From an uncultured Bacteroidales bacterium (GTDB lineage Bacteria > Bacteroidota > Bacteroidia > Bacteroidales > UBA932): DNA of 64,000 nt. A model generated the notes under the pieces. The model searched no databases, was not told where the DNA came from, and saw nothing but the letters and a program-made list of their open reading frames with translations. Within the stretch, counting starts at the first letter, position 1; the number at the start of each line of letters is the position of its first letter. Position numbers and translations under genes: made by a program. This document shows positions 8,875 to 18,050 of the stretch, in pieces. Where the stretch lies: positions 1 through 64,000 of the forward strand of contig CALUSC010000005.1 of assembly GCA_944323345.1 (NCBI GenBank). Reading direction: 5' to 3'.

Positions 8875-9679
8875 TGTATCCGTAATAATAGTGAACTACA
8901 ACACCGGCCGGCTCCTGCGTAACTGCCTTGCGAGCATTGCCGGAAATATCCGGCAGAAATATGAAGTGATCGTAGTGGACAATCATTCGGCGGATGATTC
9001 CCTGTCCATGTGTTCTGAATTCTGGGGAAAAGAGAATTTCAGGCTGGAGAGGCTCGACCGGAATTACGGGTTTTCCAGGGCGAACAATGTCGGGGCAGGG
9101 CTGGCCCGCGGTTCCGTCTTTCATTTTCTGAATCCAGATACGGAACTCCAGGAAGGAATAAGCCGTGACTATGAGACCGCGCTGGCACATCCTGAGAATG
9201 TGTATGTGAACCCGCTTGTGAACAGGGACGGTTCTTATGAGAACGACAAAATGCCTGTGCCGGTACTTCGCAATATCAGGCTGTGGAACTCCGGGTCCGG
9301 TGATGCTGCATTCTGGTATAAAGGGGCGTCCGTCATGATTTCCGCCGATAATTTCCGCAGGATAGGCGGCTGGTGCGAAGATTATTTCCTGTTTGCCGAA
9401 GACCTGGATCTGTTCTATGAAATCAGCAGGCACGGTATCCCTGTCAGAGTCGCGGAATCGGAAATCTTTCATCTCGGAGGAGGCAGCACATCGTCCATGT
9501 GGAGCGCGCTTCGCCGTGAGATCCAGGTCGAAAAGTCCAACCGACTGTTCTTCAGGAAGCATTTTTCAAGAACGGAATATCTGAAGAGCAAACTGTATTA
9601 TCTGTTCCACCATTCCGTCAAGCGCCCCGGCCATGTCCCGCGCTATCTCGCCGCCTGGTTTCTCAGCCTTTGGCGCTGA
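8864..9679 (+). CDS. Glycosyltransferase family 2
   Basis: The protein (271 residues) starts with the GT2 signature 'VSVIIVNYNTGRLLRNCLASI' (GT-A fold) and has the metal/nucleotide motif NPDTE around Asp92. 'KGASVMISADNFRRIGGWCEDYF' is typical of rhamnosyl-like GT2 enzymes. It would add a sugar to a lipid-linked glycan at the inner face of the inner membrane. It overlaps the flippase gene by 11 bases. Its stop codon lies one base from that of the convergent ftcD gene. Sugar specificity is not evident. Confidence 0.88.
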   Translation: MKPDVSVIIVNYNTGRLLRNCLASIAGNIRQKYEVIVVDNHSADDSLSMCSEFWGKENFRLERLDRNYGFSRANNVGAGLARGSVFHFLNPDTELQEGISRDYETALAHPENVYVNPLVNRDGSYENDKMPVPVLRNIRLWNSGSGDAAFWYKGASVMISADNFRRIGGWCEDYFLFAEDLDLFYEISRHGIPVRVAESEIFHLGGGSTSSMWSALRREIQVEKSNRLFFRKHFSRTEYLKSKLYYLFHHSVKRPGHVPRYLAAWFLSLWR

Positions 9680-9680
9680 T

Positions 9681-10685
9681 TCATATCAGCTTGGATTTCA
9701 GATCGAAAGGACGCAGATCGTCGAGTTTAAGACAGCGTACCGCTTCTTCCAGCAATGATTCTTCATCATATCGGCCGGAATTCCGGCCAATGAAAAACTG
9801 CCCTGCGTCTGTCAGACATTTCCGTGGGACCAGCCCGATGATTTCAGTCCCGGTGACCTTGACTCCCCGTGCCCGGGCTGCGAGACAGACTTCGGAGAAT
9901 GCCTTGTGCAGCGGAGTGGTTTCCATGTCAGTGATATTCATGGAAACCTGGGAGATCCCGTATTCGGCGATATACCATCCGATAGCCTTGCAGCCTTTCA
10001 GCTTGCCCGGAACACGTCGTCTGACCCCGTCGGCGTCAGTTACGGTTCTTCCGCTTTCCCTTATGTCCCCGGCTATTTCCGATGCAATGGATACGGGACA
10101 GCTTTTTTCCAGATTGAAATTTACGGCTATGAGAAAGTTCCTGGCCCCCACGATCGTGGCTCCTGCCCGTGCCGCCATCTCTGTGAATGTTTCAGGACTG
10201 AAATCCGGGCGCAGCGCCGGATCTGCCATTTTGTCCCGGAGCGCTTCGTATTCTCCATGTCGGCAGACTTCCAGGCGTTTCCTTTCAGGTCTCAAGGCCG
10301 CGGCTTCATAGCAGTAGCAGGGAATGCCGAGTTCCGAGAAAATGCGCAGAGCTACCTTTCTGGCCAGCTCTGCACACTCTTCCAGCGTAATGCCTGATAC
10401 GGGTACGAACGGGAGTACGTCCGTGGCTCCCATGCGGGGATGTGTCCCGTGCTGCACTCTCATGTCTATCAGTTCCGCAGCAGTACGTACACCCCTGAAA
10501 GCAGCTTCGGCTACAGCTTCAGGACTTCCTGTAAATGTAATTACAGTCCTGTTCGCCGCTTCCCCTGGGTCGATGTCCAATATTTTAACCCCACCTGCTC
10601 CCGATATCGCGCCGGCAATCCTGTCTATGACCCTCATGTCGCGGCCTTCGCTGAAATTAGGAACGCACTCGATAATCTTTTCCAT
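9681..10685 (-). CDS. ftcD: Glutamate formimidoyltransferase
   Basis: The 334-residue protein starts 'MEKIIECVPNFSEGRD', a clear formiminotransferase N-domain signature, and continues with 'HPRMGATDVLPFVPV' and 'GCKAIGWYIAEYGISQVSMN'. It moves the formimino group of N-formimino-glutamate to tetrahydrofolate in histidine breakdown. The cyclodeaminase domain found in the fused animal enzyme is absent, as is usual in Bacteroidota. No other hut gene is nearby. It sits 29 bases downstream of the sulfatase and may share its transcript, although no functional link is obvious. A formate-tetrahydrofolate ligase at 57.7 kb also feeds one-carbon units into folate. Confidence 0.94.
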   Translation of the reverse strand: MEKIIECVPNFSEGRDMRVIDRIAGAISGAGGVKILDIDPGEAANRTVITFTGSPEAVAEAAFRGVRTAAELIDMRVQHGTHPRMGATDVLPFVPVSGITLEECAELARKVALRIFSELGIPCYCYEAAALRPERKRLEVCRHGEYEALRDKMADPALRPDFSPETFTEMAARAGATIVGARNFLIAVNFNLEKSCPVSIASEIAGDIRESGRTVTDADGVRRRVPGKLKGCKAIGWYIAEYGISQVSMNITDMETTPLHKAFSEVCLAARARGVKVTGTEIIGLVPRKCLTDAGQFFIGRNSGRYDEESLLEEAVRCLKLDDLRPFDLKSKLI

Positions 10686-10714
10686 ACGGCTGATACGCTT
10701 GTCCTGTCTCCGTC

Positions 10715-12220
10715 CTATCGTCCGGTGATTTCCGAAAATTCCTTTTTCATCGCTTCGAGACGCTCAGGCTCTTCAGCGGATATATCCTTCATCTGTGCCG
10801 GATCTTCCTTCATGTTGAACAGTGCGTAATCCGGCAGGTTCCCGAGTTCGTTTTTCGAATAATTCCTTTCCGGTCCTTCGTAAGGAGGAATCATCGTGTA
10901 ATCTCCGGAGCGCAGCGCCAGACGGCCTTCGGCTTCATGGATAAGGCTCTGCCGGCCCTCTCCTGATTTTCCGAGGAAGGCATCCAGGGTATTCCGGCTG
11001 TCGATACCTTCAGGTACATTCCCTCCGATCAGATTCCCCAAACTTGCGAACATGTCCATCTGGCATACGAGGGCATCGGAAACCTGCGGGTCGATACGGC
11101 CTTTCCAATATATTATAAGAGGTATATGGGTGCCTCCGTCGAAAAGGCTGTATTTGCCTCCACGTGTCCCGTTGCGAGGGTCATGATCTCCGAGCATCTC
11201 TTCCGCCTTGTCGTCATAGCCGTCGTTGAGGACAGGCCCGTTGTCACTGGTGAAGATTACTATCGTATTATCCATAAGTCCTTTTTTGTCCAGATATGCG
11301 AGCACTTCCCCTACGCACCAGTCACCTTCCACTACGGCATCCCCTCTCGGTCCGAGAGTCGTGCTGCCGACAAATCTGGAGTGCGGTGCACGCGGTACAT
11401 GCGGCTCATGCAGACCATAATACAGGAAGAACGGCTTCCCTTTTTCCAGCCTGTCGGCCCAGCCTTTTACCTTACCGACGAAATAATCCGCCATATCTTC
11501 ATCCACCCACCGGGCCTTCTCTCCGCCCTTCATGTAGCCGATACGCGGTATGCCGTTGACAATGGAGAAATTATGCCCGACAGACCAGTTCATCTTCAGC
11601 ATTTCCGGATTTGTAAGGGCTGTCGGCTCCCCTTCGAAATTCTTCTTGTAGTCTACATAAATGGGGTCGTCAGGATCGAGCCCTTCTACCAGGCCGTCTT
11701 CCACATAGACGGTAGGAACCCTGTCATTCGTGGCTGCTATCAGACACGTATAATCGAATCCGACCGTATTGGCACTCGGATTTATTTCTCTGTTCCAGTC
11801 CACATTCCCGTCTCCCATTCCAAGATGCCATTTGCCTATGGCTGCAGTCGCATATCCTGCTTCCTGCATCATTTTCGGCATGGTAGGGATGTCCGTAGGG
11901 ATTATCAGCGGGGCATCGCCCGGCAATATCCTGGCATCGGCGTTTCTCCACGGATAGAGTCCGGTGAACATGGCATATCGGCTCGGCGTGGAGGTCGCCG
12001 AGGTGGCGTAACCGTTGGTGAACATGATGCCGTTGTGCGCAAGAGAGTCGATATTCGGAGTCGAGATGGTCTTGCTGCCATAGGCGCTTACATCTCCGAG
12101 TCCCAGGTCATCTGCCACAATCAGCACTATATTGGGCTGTTGGGGGCCGGAAGGACCGTTCCCGCAGGCCATAAGTCCGGCTCCTGCGAGAGGAAGAAGC
12201 ATCAGTGATTTGTTTTTCAT
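10715..12220 (-). CDS. Ser-type arylsulfatase-like lipoprotein (S1 family)
   Basis: The first 18 residues form a lipoprotein signal ending LMA with Cys19, so the mature protein is lipid-anchored. The sulfatase fold starts 'PNIVLIVADDLGLGD' (metal ligands Asp37-Asp38). The modification site is Ser77-Thr-Pro-Ser-Arg81, the Ser form, which needs an anaerobic radical-SAM maturase (anSME) to become formylglycine. 'AIGKWHLG' and 'FTSDNGP' are further S1 hallmarks. It would cleave sulfate esters from glycans or other sulfated compounds. No anSME gene is in the window. Substrate cannot be fixed from motifs; full length (501 residues) suggests an intact gene. Confidence 0.92.
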   Translation of the reverse strand: MKNKSLMLLPLAGAGLMACGNGPSGPQQPNIVLIVADDLGLGDVSAYGSKTISTPNIDSLAHNGIMFTNGYATSATSTPSRYAMFTGLYPWRNADARILPGDAPLIIPTDIPTMPKMMQEAGYATAAIGKWHLGMGDGNVDWNREINPSANTVGFDYTCLIAATNDRVPTVYVEDGLVEGLDPDDPIYVDYKKNFEGEPTALTNPEMLKMNWSVGHNFSIVNGIPRIGYMKGGEKARWVDEDMADYFVGKVKGWADRLEKGKPFFLYYGLHEPHVPRAPHSRFVGSTTLGPRGDAVVEGDWCVGEVLAYLDKKGLMDNTIVIFTSDNGPVLNDGYDDKAEEMLGDHDPRNGTRGGKYSLFDGGTHIPLIIYWKGRIDPQVSDALVCQMDMFASLGNLIGGNVPEGIDSRNTLDAFLGKSGEGRQSLIHEAEGRLALRSGDYTMIPPYEGPERNYSKNELGNLPDYALFNMKEDPAQMKDISAEEPERLEAMKKEFSEITGR

Positions 12221-12304
12221 AAATAGAATCGGTTATCAGTTATTTTTGAAACTTTAAATTTAGAAAATAAAATCGGCAATCAGATTATTTGTTGGAAAAA
12301 ATGA

Positions 12305-12312
12305 TATATTTG
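12305..12312 (+). promoter_or_regulatory. -7 promoter element of the S9 peptidase-SusCD operon
   Basis: TATATTTG lies 21 bases before the ATG at 12,334, in the AT-rich divergent gap shared with the sulfatase. A TTTG at 12,288-12,291 is closer than the usual -33 spacing. Confidence 0.55.
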
Positions 12313-12333
12313 CAAAATTACGAACATTAGCAG

Positions 12334-14655
12334 ATGAGAATTCCCCTGAAATATTTGCTTCTCACCGGCATTTTATCGGTATGTATAGACGCTGATGCCG
12401 GTCATGATATCTTTTCGGCTCTGTCCAGGGCCGAATCATTTTCTTATGACACTCTCGGCAGATTTGTCCGGAATCAGGATATAACCGTGGACTGGCATGA
12501 CGGTGACAGGTATTTTCATTATTGCATGGAAGACAGTACCGGTATCCGTCATTTTATCGTGGACACCAGGTCGTGGAAGAAAAAGGAGGCATTCGACAAT
12601 GCTGTCATGGCCCGCAGACTGGCGGGGCTTCTGTCGGACGGCAGCGACGGGCACCGGGAAAAGATCGATCCTGAGAATCTGGGAATATATTTCCAGGGAC
12701 TGGACGGGAAGAATGCCGATATTTTCAGATTCATGTGCCGCGGGCAGGAGATGGAATACGACATTTCCAAAGATATTCTCAGGAAATCGGAACATACTGT
12801 GGATACCGGCTTCCAGGCCCTTTCCCGCATGTGGTACAGGAATTATTCGGCGGACAGCCTTTATTACGTGACAGCCTGCGGCCATAATATGGCTCTGTTC
12901 AGTGCCGACGGAAGGGACAGTGTCATGGTCACTTCCGACGGAGAACAGTACCATTCGTTCGCAGTCAGTGCCGACAGTCCGAAAGATTCCGATGAAAAAT
13001 CTTCGGCTATAGGACTATGGGTGGGGAAAAGCCATAAATATTTCTTCGTCAGGGAAGACAAACGGGAAGTGGGGACCATGACTCTCGTGAACAGCCTGGT
13101 CAGACCGCGCCCGTCTGTCAAGACATATAAATACGCGTTTCCAGGTGACGAACATGTCACTCAGTATGAAGTGTATCTGCTGGATGCTGAAAACGGGACA
13201 GTCCGGACTGTCGATGCCGGCGCATATCCTGATCAGCGGATCATAGTGCCGCGCTTCAATAAATTCGTCCACACGGACAGGTATGTCTGGTTTGTCAGGA
13301 CCAGCCGCCCTTCCGATATCGTGGATCTTTGCCGTGTCGATGTGACTGACGGCAGCCTGGACGTTCTGATAAGCGAAGAATGCAGGCCGCACCTGAATGA
13401 ACAGCTTTTTTCATGGCGGATATTGGGTGACGGAGAAGAAATCCTCTGGTGGTCCGAGCGTTCCGGAAAGGGCAGGTTTTATCTGTATGACGGAGAAGGC
13501 CGCCTGAAGAATGCAGTTACCGACGATGATTTCGTGTCGGGAAATATTGTGGCCGTGCTCGACGAGACCAGGGAAGTCATTTTCGAGGGTTATGGCCGCG
13601 AACCTGGGATAAATCCTTATTACAGATTTTATTACAAGGCCTCATTGGACGGAGGAAGGAAGCCTGTCTGCCTGACTCCGGGCAACGGTACCCATGATGC
13701 TGTCATTTCTCCGGACAGAAAATATATGGCGGACGCCATGTCGAGAATGGATCTGGCCCCGCAGCACAGGATATTCGACATGAAGGGACGGGAGAAGTTC
13801 CGTATGGAAGACGCGGACCTGACGGAACTTTACAAAAGAGGCTGGAAGGAGCCTTTGGTCATGAGCCTTAAGGCGGCGGATGGCGAGACCGATCTCTATG
13901 GTGTGGTGTATATGCCTTTCGACCTGGACACTACGAAAAAATACCCTGTCATCAGCAGTGTCTATCCGGGACCTCAGATAGATCTGGTGCCTACGGCCTT
14001 TTTCCCGGACGACAATTATAACCAGTCTCTGGCGCAGATGGGCTTCATCGTGGTGAATTTTGCCTACAGGGGCAGCGGACCTTACAGAGGACGTGATTTT
14101 TATGCTTACGGTTACGGAAACCTGCGCGATTATCCTCTGGACGATGATTATGCCGTCATCAGGCAGATCGGAGAGAAGTTCAGCTTCGCCGACACTACCA
14201 GAGTCGGGATCTACGGGCATTCCGGCGGCGGATTCATGACAGCTACCGCCATGATGACACGGCCTGACTTCTACAAAGTCGGAGTCGCGGCTTCAGGAAA
14301 TTATGACAACAATATCTACATGCAGTGGTGGGGAGAATCGTTTCACGGAGTCCGCCAGGAGACCGGTGAAGACGGATCGGCAGTATTCCGGTGCGATATT
14401 CCTGTCACGGCTGACCTGGCCGGGAACCTGAAAGGCCGGCTGCTGCTGATAACCGGAGATATGGACAACAATGTCCATCCGGCTTCCACGCTCCGGCTTG
14501 CCGATGCCCTGATCGGAGCCGGCAAATACTTCGACATGATGATCATACCTGGCGCGGATCACGGTTTGGGAGACAAATACTATGTGAATCTGATACGCCT
14601 CTATTTCGCCGAGCATCTGCTCGGAATGGATACCGATAATATTAACAACAATTAA
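12334..14655 (+). CDS. S9 family serine peptidase (DPP IV-like)
   Basis: The 773-residue exported protein has a signal peptide (about 1-23), an eight-bladed propeller-like N-terminal region resembling the DPP IV N-domain, and a C-terminal alpha/beta-hydrolase. The catalytic triad is Ser630 (GHSGGG), Asp711 (in DMDNNVH) and His743 (GADHGLG). The family removes dipeptides or acts as an oligopeptidase. I do not see the DWVYEEE segment whose paired Glu residues anchor the substrate N-terminus in true DPP IV, so specificity may differ. It is the first gene of an operon: susC starts 15 bases downstream. That points to peptide processing coupled to import. Confidence 0.9.
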   Translation: MRIPLKYLLLTGILSVCIDADAGHDIFSALSRAESFSYDTLGRFVRNQDITVDWHDGDRYFHYCMEDSTGIRHFIVDTRSWKKKEAFDNAVMARRLAGLLSDGSDGHREKIDPENLGIYFQGLDGKNADIFRFMCRGQEMEYDISKDILRKSEHTVDTGFQALSRMWYRNYSADSLYYVTACGHNMALFSADGRDSVMVTSDGEQYHSFAVSADSPKDSDEKSSAIGLWVGKSHKYFFVREDKREVGTMTLVNSLVRPRPSVKTYKYAFPGDEHVTQYEVYLLDAENGTVRTVDAGAYPDQRIIVPRFNKFVHTDRYVWFVRTSRPSDIVDLCRVDVTDGSLDVLISEECRPHLNEQLFSWRILGDGEEILWWSERSGKGRFYLYDGEGRLKNAVTDDDFVSGNIVAVLDETREVIFEGYGREPGINPYYRFYYKASLDGGRKPVCLTPGNGTHDAVISPDRKYMADAMSRMDLAPQHRIFDMKGREKFRMEDADLTELYKRGWKEPLVMSLKAADGETDLYGVVYMPFDLDTTKKYPVISSVYPGPQIDLVPTAFFPDDNYNQSLAQMGFIVVNFAYRGSGPYRGRDFYAYGYGNLRDYPLDDDYAVIRQIGEKFSFADTTRVGIYGHSGGGFMTATAMMTRPDFYKVGVAASGNYDNNIYMQWWGESFHGVRQETGEDGSAVFRCDIPVTADLAGNLKGRLLLITGDMDNNVHPASTLRLADALIGAGKYFDMMIIPGADHGLGDKYYVNLIRLYFAEHLLGMDTDNINNN

Positions 14656-14670
14656 CTTTCTTTTTCGCCT

Positions 14671-17600
14671 ATGAAAATCGTGTTTTTCAAATCTTCGGGA
14701 ATACTGTCTCTTGCCCTTTCGCTCGTCTTTTCCATGGCGGCAGGGACCGTATCGGCCCAGACTCCACAGATAACGGTGAGCGGAAAGATTACGGACAGGA
14801 ACGGCGAGCCTCTGGCCGGAGTTTCGGTCATGGTGCCCGGAACGATGACAGGCGTAGGGTCCGGCTCCGACGGAGACTACAGCATTACTGTAGATCTGGG
14901 GGCGACGCTGCGCTTCAGCTGTATAGGTTTCGAGACGAAAGACGTCAAGGCTGTCAAGACCGTATGCGACATAACGCTTGACGAGGAAGCCATGATGATG
15001 GACCAGGTAGTGGTCACAGGATATTCCCAGGTGGAACTGAGGAAGAGTACCGGAGCAGTGGGCATCGTCAGTGCCGAGGAACTCAAGGGCTCTCCGTTGA
15101 AGACCGTGGACCAGCTTCTCCAGGGAAAACTCGCCGGAGTCAACGTGCAGATGACATCGGGACGCCCGGGAGCCGCAGCCAAAATCAGAATCAGGGGTAC
15201 AAACACCCTGACTGGAAATGCCGAGCCTCTGTGGGTCATCGACGGTGTGCCCATGCAGAAGAATATCCCCGATATGAACATGAGCCAGATCAAATCCGGA
15301 GACTTCGATAATATTTTCGCCACCGGTGTAGGAAATATAAATCCCAACGACATCGAGTCCATAACTGTCCTGAAGGATGCGGCTGCTGCCGCAATATACG
15401 GGTCCCAGGCGGCGAACGGTGTCATCGTCGTGACTACCAAACACGGAAATCCGGGAAAGACTTCCGTCAGCTACATGGGTTCCGTGACAGTACAGACGAA
15501 GCCGTCGAGAGACCCGAACCTGATGAATTCGCAGGAAAAACTGGCATGGGAGCAGGAACTCTGGGATGAGTTTTCCGCCGAAGGCTTTGCCGCAAGGCAG
15601 GCAGGAGACCTGAATGCACGCTATCCGGTCGTGGGTATTGTCGGACAGATCAGGGCCGGCTACGGAAAGTATGCCGGCATGACTGCGGCCGAGCAGGATG
15701 AACTTATCCGCCAGCTCGGATCCCACACTACCGACTGGTTCGATGTCCTCTTCCGCAATACTGTGTCTACCAGTCATTACCTGTCTGTTTCCGGAGGCTC
15801 GGACAAGATGACTTATTACGTGTCGGGAGGATTCAACTATAACAACGGTCTGGTCCAGAGGACGAGCGCCACTTCCTACAGCCTGAATGCCAAAATAGAC
15901 TCACGCCCTGCCAAGTGGATAAATTTCGGCATACAGACAGATTTCAGCTATCAGAAAGCCCTTTCTCCATCTAACAATGTGGACATGTTCGAATACGCCT
16001 ACTTCGCCAATCCGTACGAGCAGCTGTACAATGCCGACGGCTCATATAAGGCCGATGAGACCTATTTTACGCTGGGCGAGGCTAACGGAGAATATGTGAA
16101 GGCCGTGCCGGAGAGCGGATTCAATATCATGAGGGAAATCAACGAGACATCGAGCGAGGCTAATTCCACGGCAGTAACCCTCCAGGGAAATGCTACGATA
16201 AACATTGCCAAGGGACTGACCTTTACCGGTCTGGCTTCGTTTTCGTACTACGGCGACCTGTCCGAGAACATAAACGGCAAGGATACCTATGCGGCGTATC
16301 AGGACCGTCCTTTCGAAACTAATTACAATTCCAAGAGATCATACGGGTCCATAACCCAGTCTTCCACTTATAATACATCCTATCTGCTTAGAGGTCAGCT
16401 GAACTATGCCAGGACTTTCGCCCGCGATCATGCCATCAGCGTGATAGGGGGGGCCGAAATCCGCAGTTCATACGCCAAGAGCCTTATGACCAAGCGTTAC
16501 GGATACGATCCGGTCACCGGAAACCATTCGACGCCTCTCATGGAAGGGGTGACTACGGCGCCTACCTACGATAAGGCAGTAACTTACCAGAGAATCCTCG
16601 ACGGGTGCTCCGGGCAGAACATTCTGGAAGACGCCTATGCTTCTTTCTACGGCTCGGCTACATATACTTTCAGAAACAAATATGTGTTCAGCGGGACTGT
16701 AAGGAGCGACGGGTCGAACAATTTCGGCAGCGACGAGCAGTTCAACCTTAACTGGACAGTCAGCGCCGCATGGAATATCGACCAGGAACCGTGGATGGCC
16801 GGAATTTCCGGAGTCCTCAGCACGCTCAGCCTCCGTTCCGGTTTCGGCTATACCGGCGGAGTGAACAAGACCGTGTATCCTGTGTTCATCATGGATTACA
16901 ATACATCGTTCAGAAACACTGAAGACGATGTATACAGAATGGGATATATCCGGAATGCCCCCAATCCTCATCTGAGCTGGGAGAAGAACCAGACCTTCAA
17001 TGTCGGACTGAACTACGGTTTCCTGAATGACAGGATATTCGGAGAAGTGTCTTATTATCATAACAAGAATCTGGATCTGGTGACGCAGGTCGCCGTGCCG
17101 CAGTCCACCGGTTTCGATTCTCAGAGTTACAACACTTCGGAGCAGGTAAACCACGGTGTCGAGCTTACTCTCGGAGCCACTATCCTGAGAATAAAGGATT
17201 TCAGCTGGAGAATAACTGCCAATGCCGCCTATAATTACAATGTCCTCACCAAGTATGTTTCTCCTAACGGAGATATTTTCGGAGAATATTATGTAGGTTA
17301 TCCTATCGGACATATCTTTGCCGGAAAGACTACGGGGATAGACCCTGCCACAGGTATTTACAAGTACGTCCTCAGACCGGACATAACCATCACGGATGCA
17401 GCCGATTACAGACAGTACGAAAACTATCTGTTCTATGTCGGTACGTCCAATGCTCCGTGGACAGGCGGCTTTTCCACCACCTTTTCGTACAAGAGGCTCT
17501 CCCTCAACATAGCCGGAAACTTTTCGGTAGGTGCCAAAATACTGAATGACATAACATCTCCGGTGGATTACACCACTGCAGGTGAAGGCGGGGAGAATCA

Positions 17601-18027
17601 GGATATACCGAGCCAGAAGAACGATCTGTATGTGAATCATCTGAACGTAGTCAGGGACGTTACCTACAGGTGGACTGTGGAAAATCCTGTTACCGACGGC
17701 TATCCTCGCCTGATGGATGCATACGGTGAACGTATCCAGGATCCTTACGGGAACTATATAGACAATCTCCAGCCTCTTTCCTCTTCCAGAATCACGAACT
17801 GCGACAGACTGGAGGATGTCTCCTATCTGAAGATAAGCAGCATATCGCTGACCTACTCCCTGCCTCAGCGCTGGGCGGATGCCGTGAAACTGAATGACAT
17901 AAATGTCAGCTTCCTGATGAACAACCTCTTCATTTTCACGAATTATTCCGGCATGGACCCTGAAACTCCGGGAGCAGTCTATCCCCAGAGCCGGTCTTTT
18001 GCATTCAACCTGAGTTTCAGTTTCTGA
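14671..18027 (+). CDS. SusC/RagA-type TonB-linked outer membrane transporter
   Basis: The protein (1,118 residues) has a signal peptide (about 1-30), a carboxypeptidase-regulatory-like domain (about 33-115), then the TonB box region 'MDQVVVTGYSQ' and plug (about 120-250, with 'KIRIRGTNTL' and 'AAAIYGSQAANGVIVVTTK'). A large beta-barrel follows and ends in an aromatic residue (SFSF). It forms the pore of a SusCD transporter in the outer membrane, driven by TonB. A peptidase gene precedes it and its SusD partner follows after 23 bases. By analogy with RagAB of Porphyromonas the cargo is more likely peptides than glycans; no glycoside hydrolase is present. Confidence 0.96.
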   Translation: MKIVFFKSSGILSLALSLVFSMAAGTVSAQTPQITVSGKITDRNGEPLAGVSVMVPGTMTGVGSGSDGDYSITVDLGATLRFSCIGFETKDVKAVKTVCDITLDEEAMMMDQVVVTGYSQVELRKSTGAVGIVSAEELKGSPLKTVDQLLQGKLAGVNVQMTSGRPGAAAKIRIRGTNTLTGNAEPLWVIDGVPMQKNIPDMNMSQIKSGDFDNIFATGVGNINPNDIESITVLKDAAAAAIYGSQAANGVIVVTTKHGNPGKTSVSYMGSVTVQTKPSRDPNLMNSQEKLAWEQELWDEFSAEGFAARQAGDLNARYPVVGIVGQIRAGYGKYAGMTAAEQDELIRQLGSHTTDWFDVLFRNTVSTSHYLSVSGGSDKMTYYVSGGFNYNNGLVQRTSATSYSLNAKIDSRPAKWINFGIQTDFSYQKALSPSNNVDMFEYAYFANPYEQLYNADGSYKADETYFTLGEANGEYVKAVPESGFNIMREINETSSEANSTAVTLQGNATINIAKGLTFTGLASFSYYGDLSENINGKDTYAAYQDRPFETNYNSKRSYGSITQSSTYNTSYLLRGQLNYARTFARDHAISVIGGAEIRSSYAKSLMTKRYGYDPVTGNHSTPLMEGVTTAPTYDKAVTYQRILDGCSGQNILEDAYASFYGSATYTFRNKYVFSGTVRSDGSNNFGSDEQFNLNWTVSAAWNIDQEPWMAGISGVLSTLSLRSGFGYTGGVNKTVYPVFIMDYNTSFRNTEDDVYRMGYIRNAPNPHLSWEKNQTFNVGLNYGFLNDRIFGEVSYYHNKNLDLVTQVAVPQSTGFDSQSYNTSEQVNHGVELTLGATILRIKDFSWRITANAAYNYNVLTKYVSPNGDIFGEYYVGYPIGHIFAGKTTGIDPATGIYKYVLRPDITITDAADYRQYENYLFYVGTSNAPWTGGFSTTFSYKRLSLNIAGNFSVGAKILNDITSPVDYTTAGEGGENQDIPSQKNDLYVNHLNVVRDVTYRWTVENPVTDGYPRLMDAYGERIQDPYGNYIDNLQPLSSSRITNCDRLEDVSYLKISSISLTYSLPQRWADAVKLNDINVSFLMNNLFIFTNYSGMDPETPGAVYPQSRSFAFNLSFSF

Positions 18028-18050
18028 AAATTTAAAAGAAAACTACGGAT

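Noticed and set aside
10715..12220. Sulfated-glycan utilisation locus around the sulfatase
   Set aside because: The neighbouring SusCD operon is divergent and carries a peptidase, no glycoside hydrolase is present, and ftcD is the only co-directional partner.
14293..15777. 494-residue open frame on the minus strand across the S9 peptidase and susC genes
   Set aside because: It is antisense to two well-supported genes, has no recognisable domain, and its composition fits a shadow frame of GC-balanced coding DNA.
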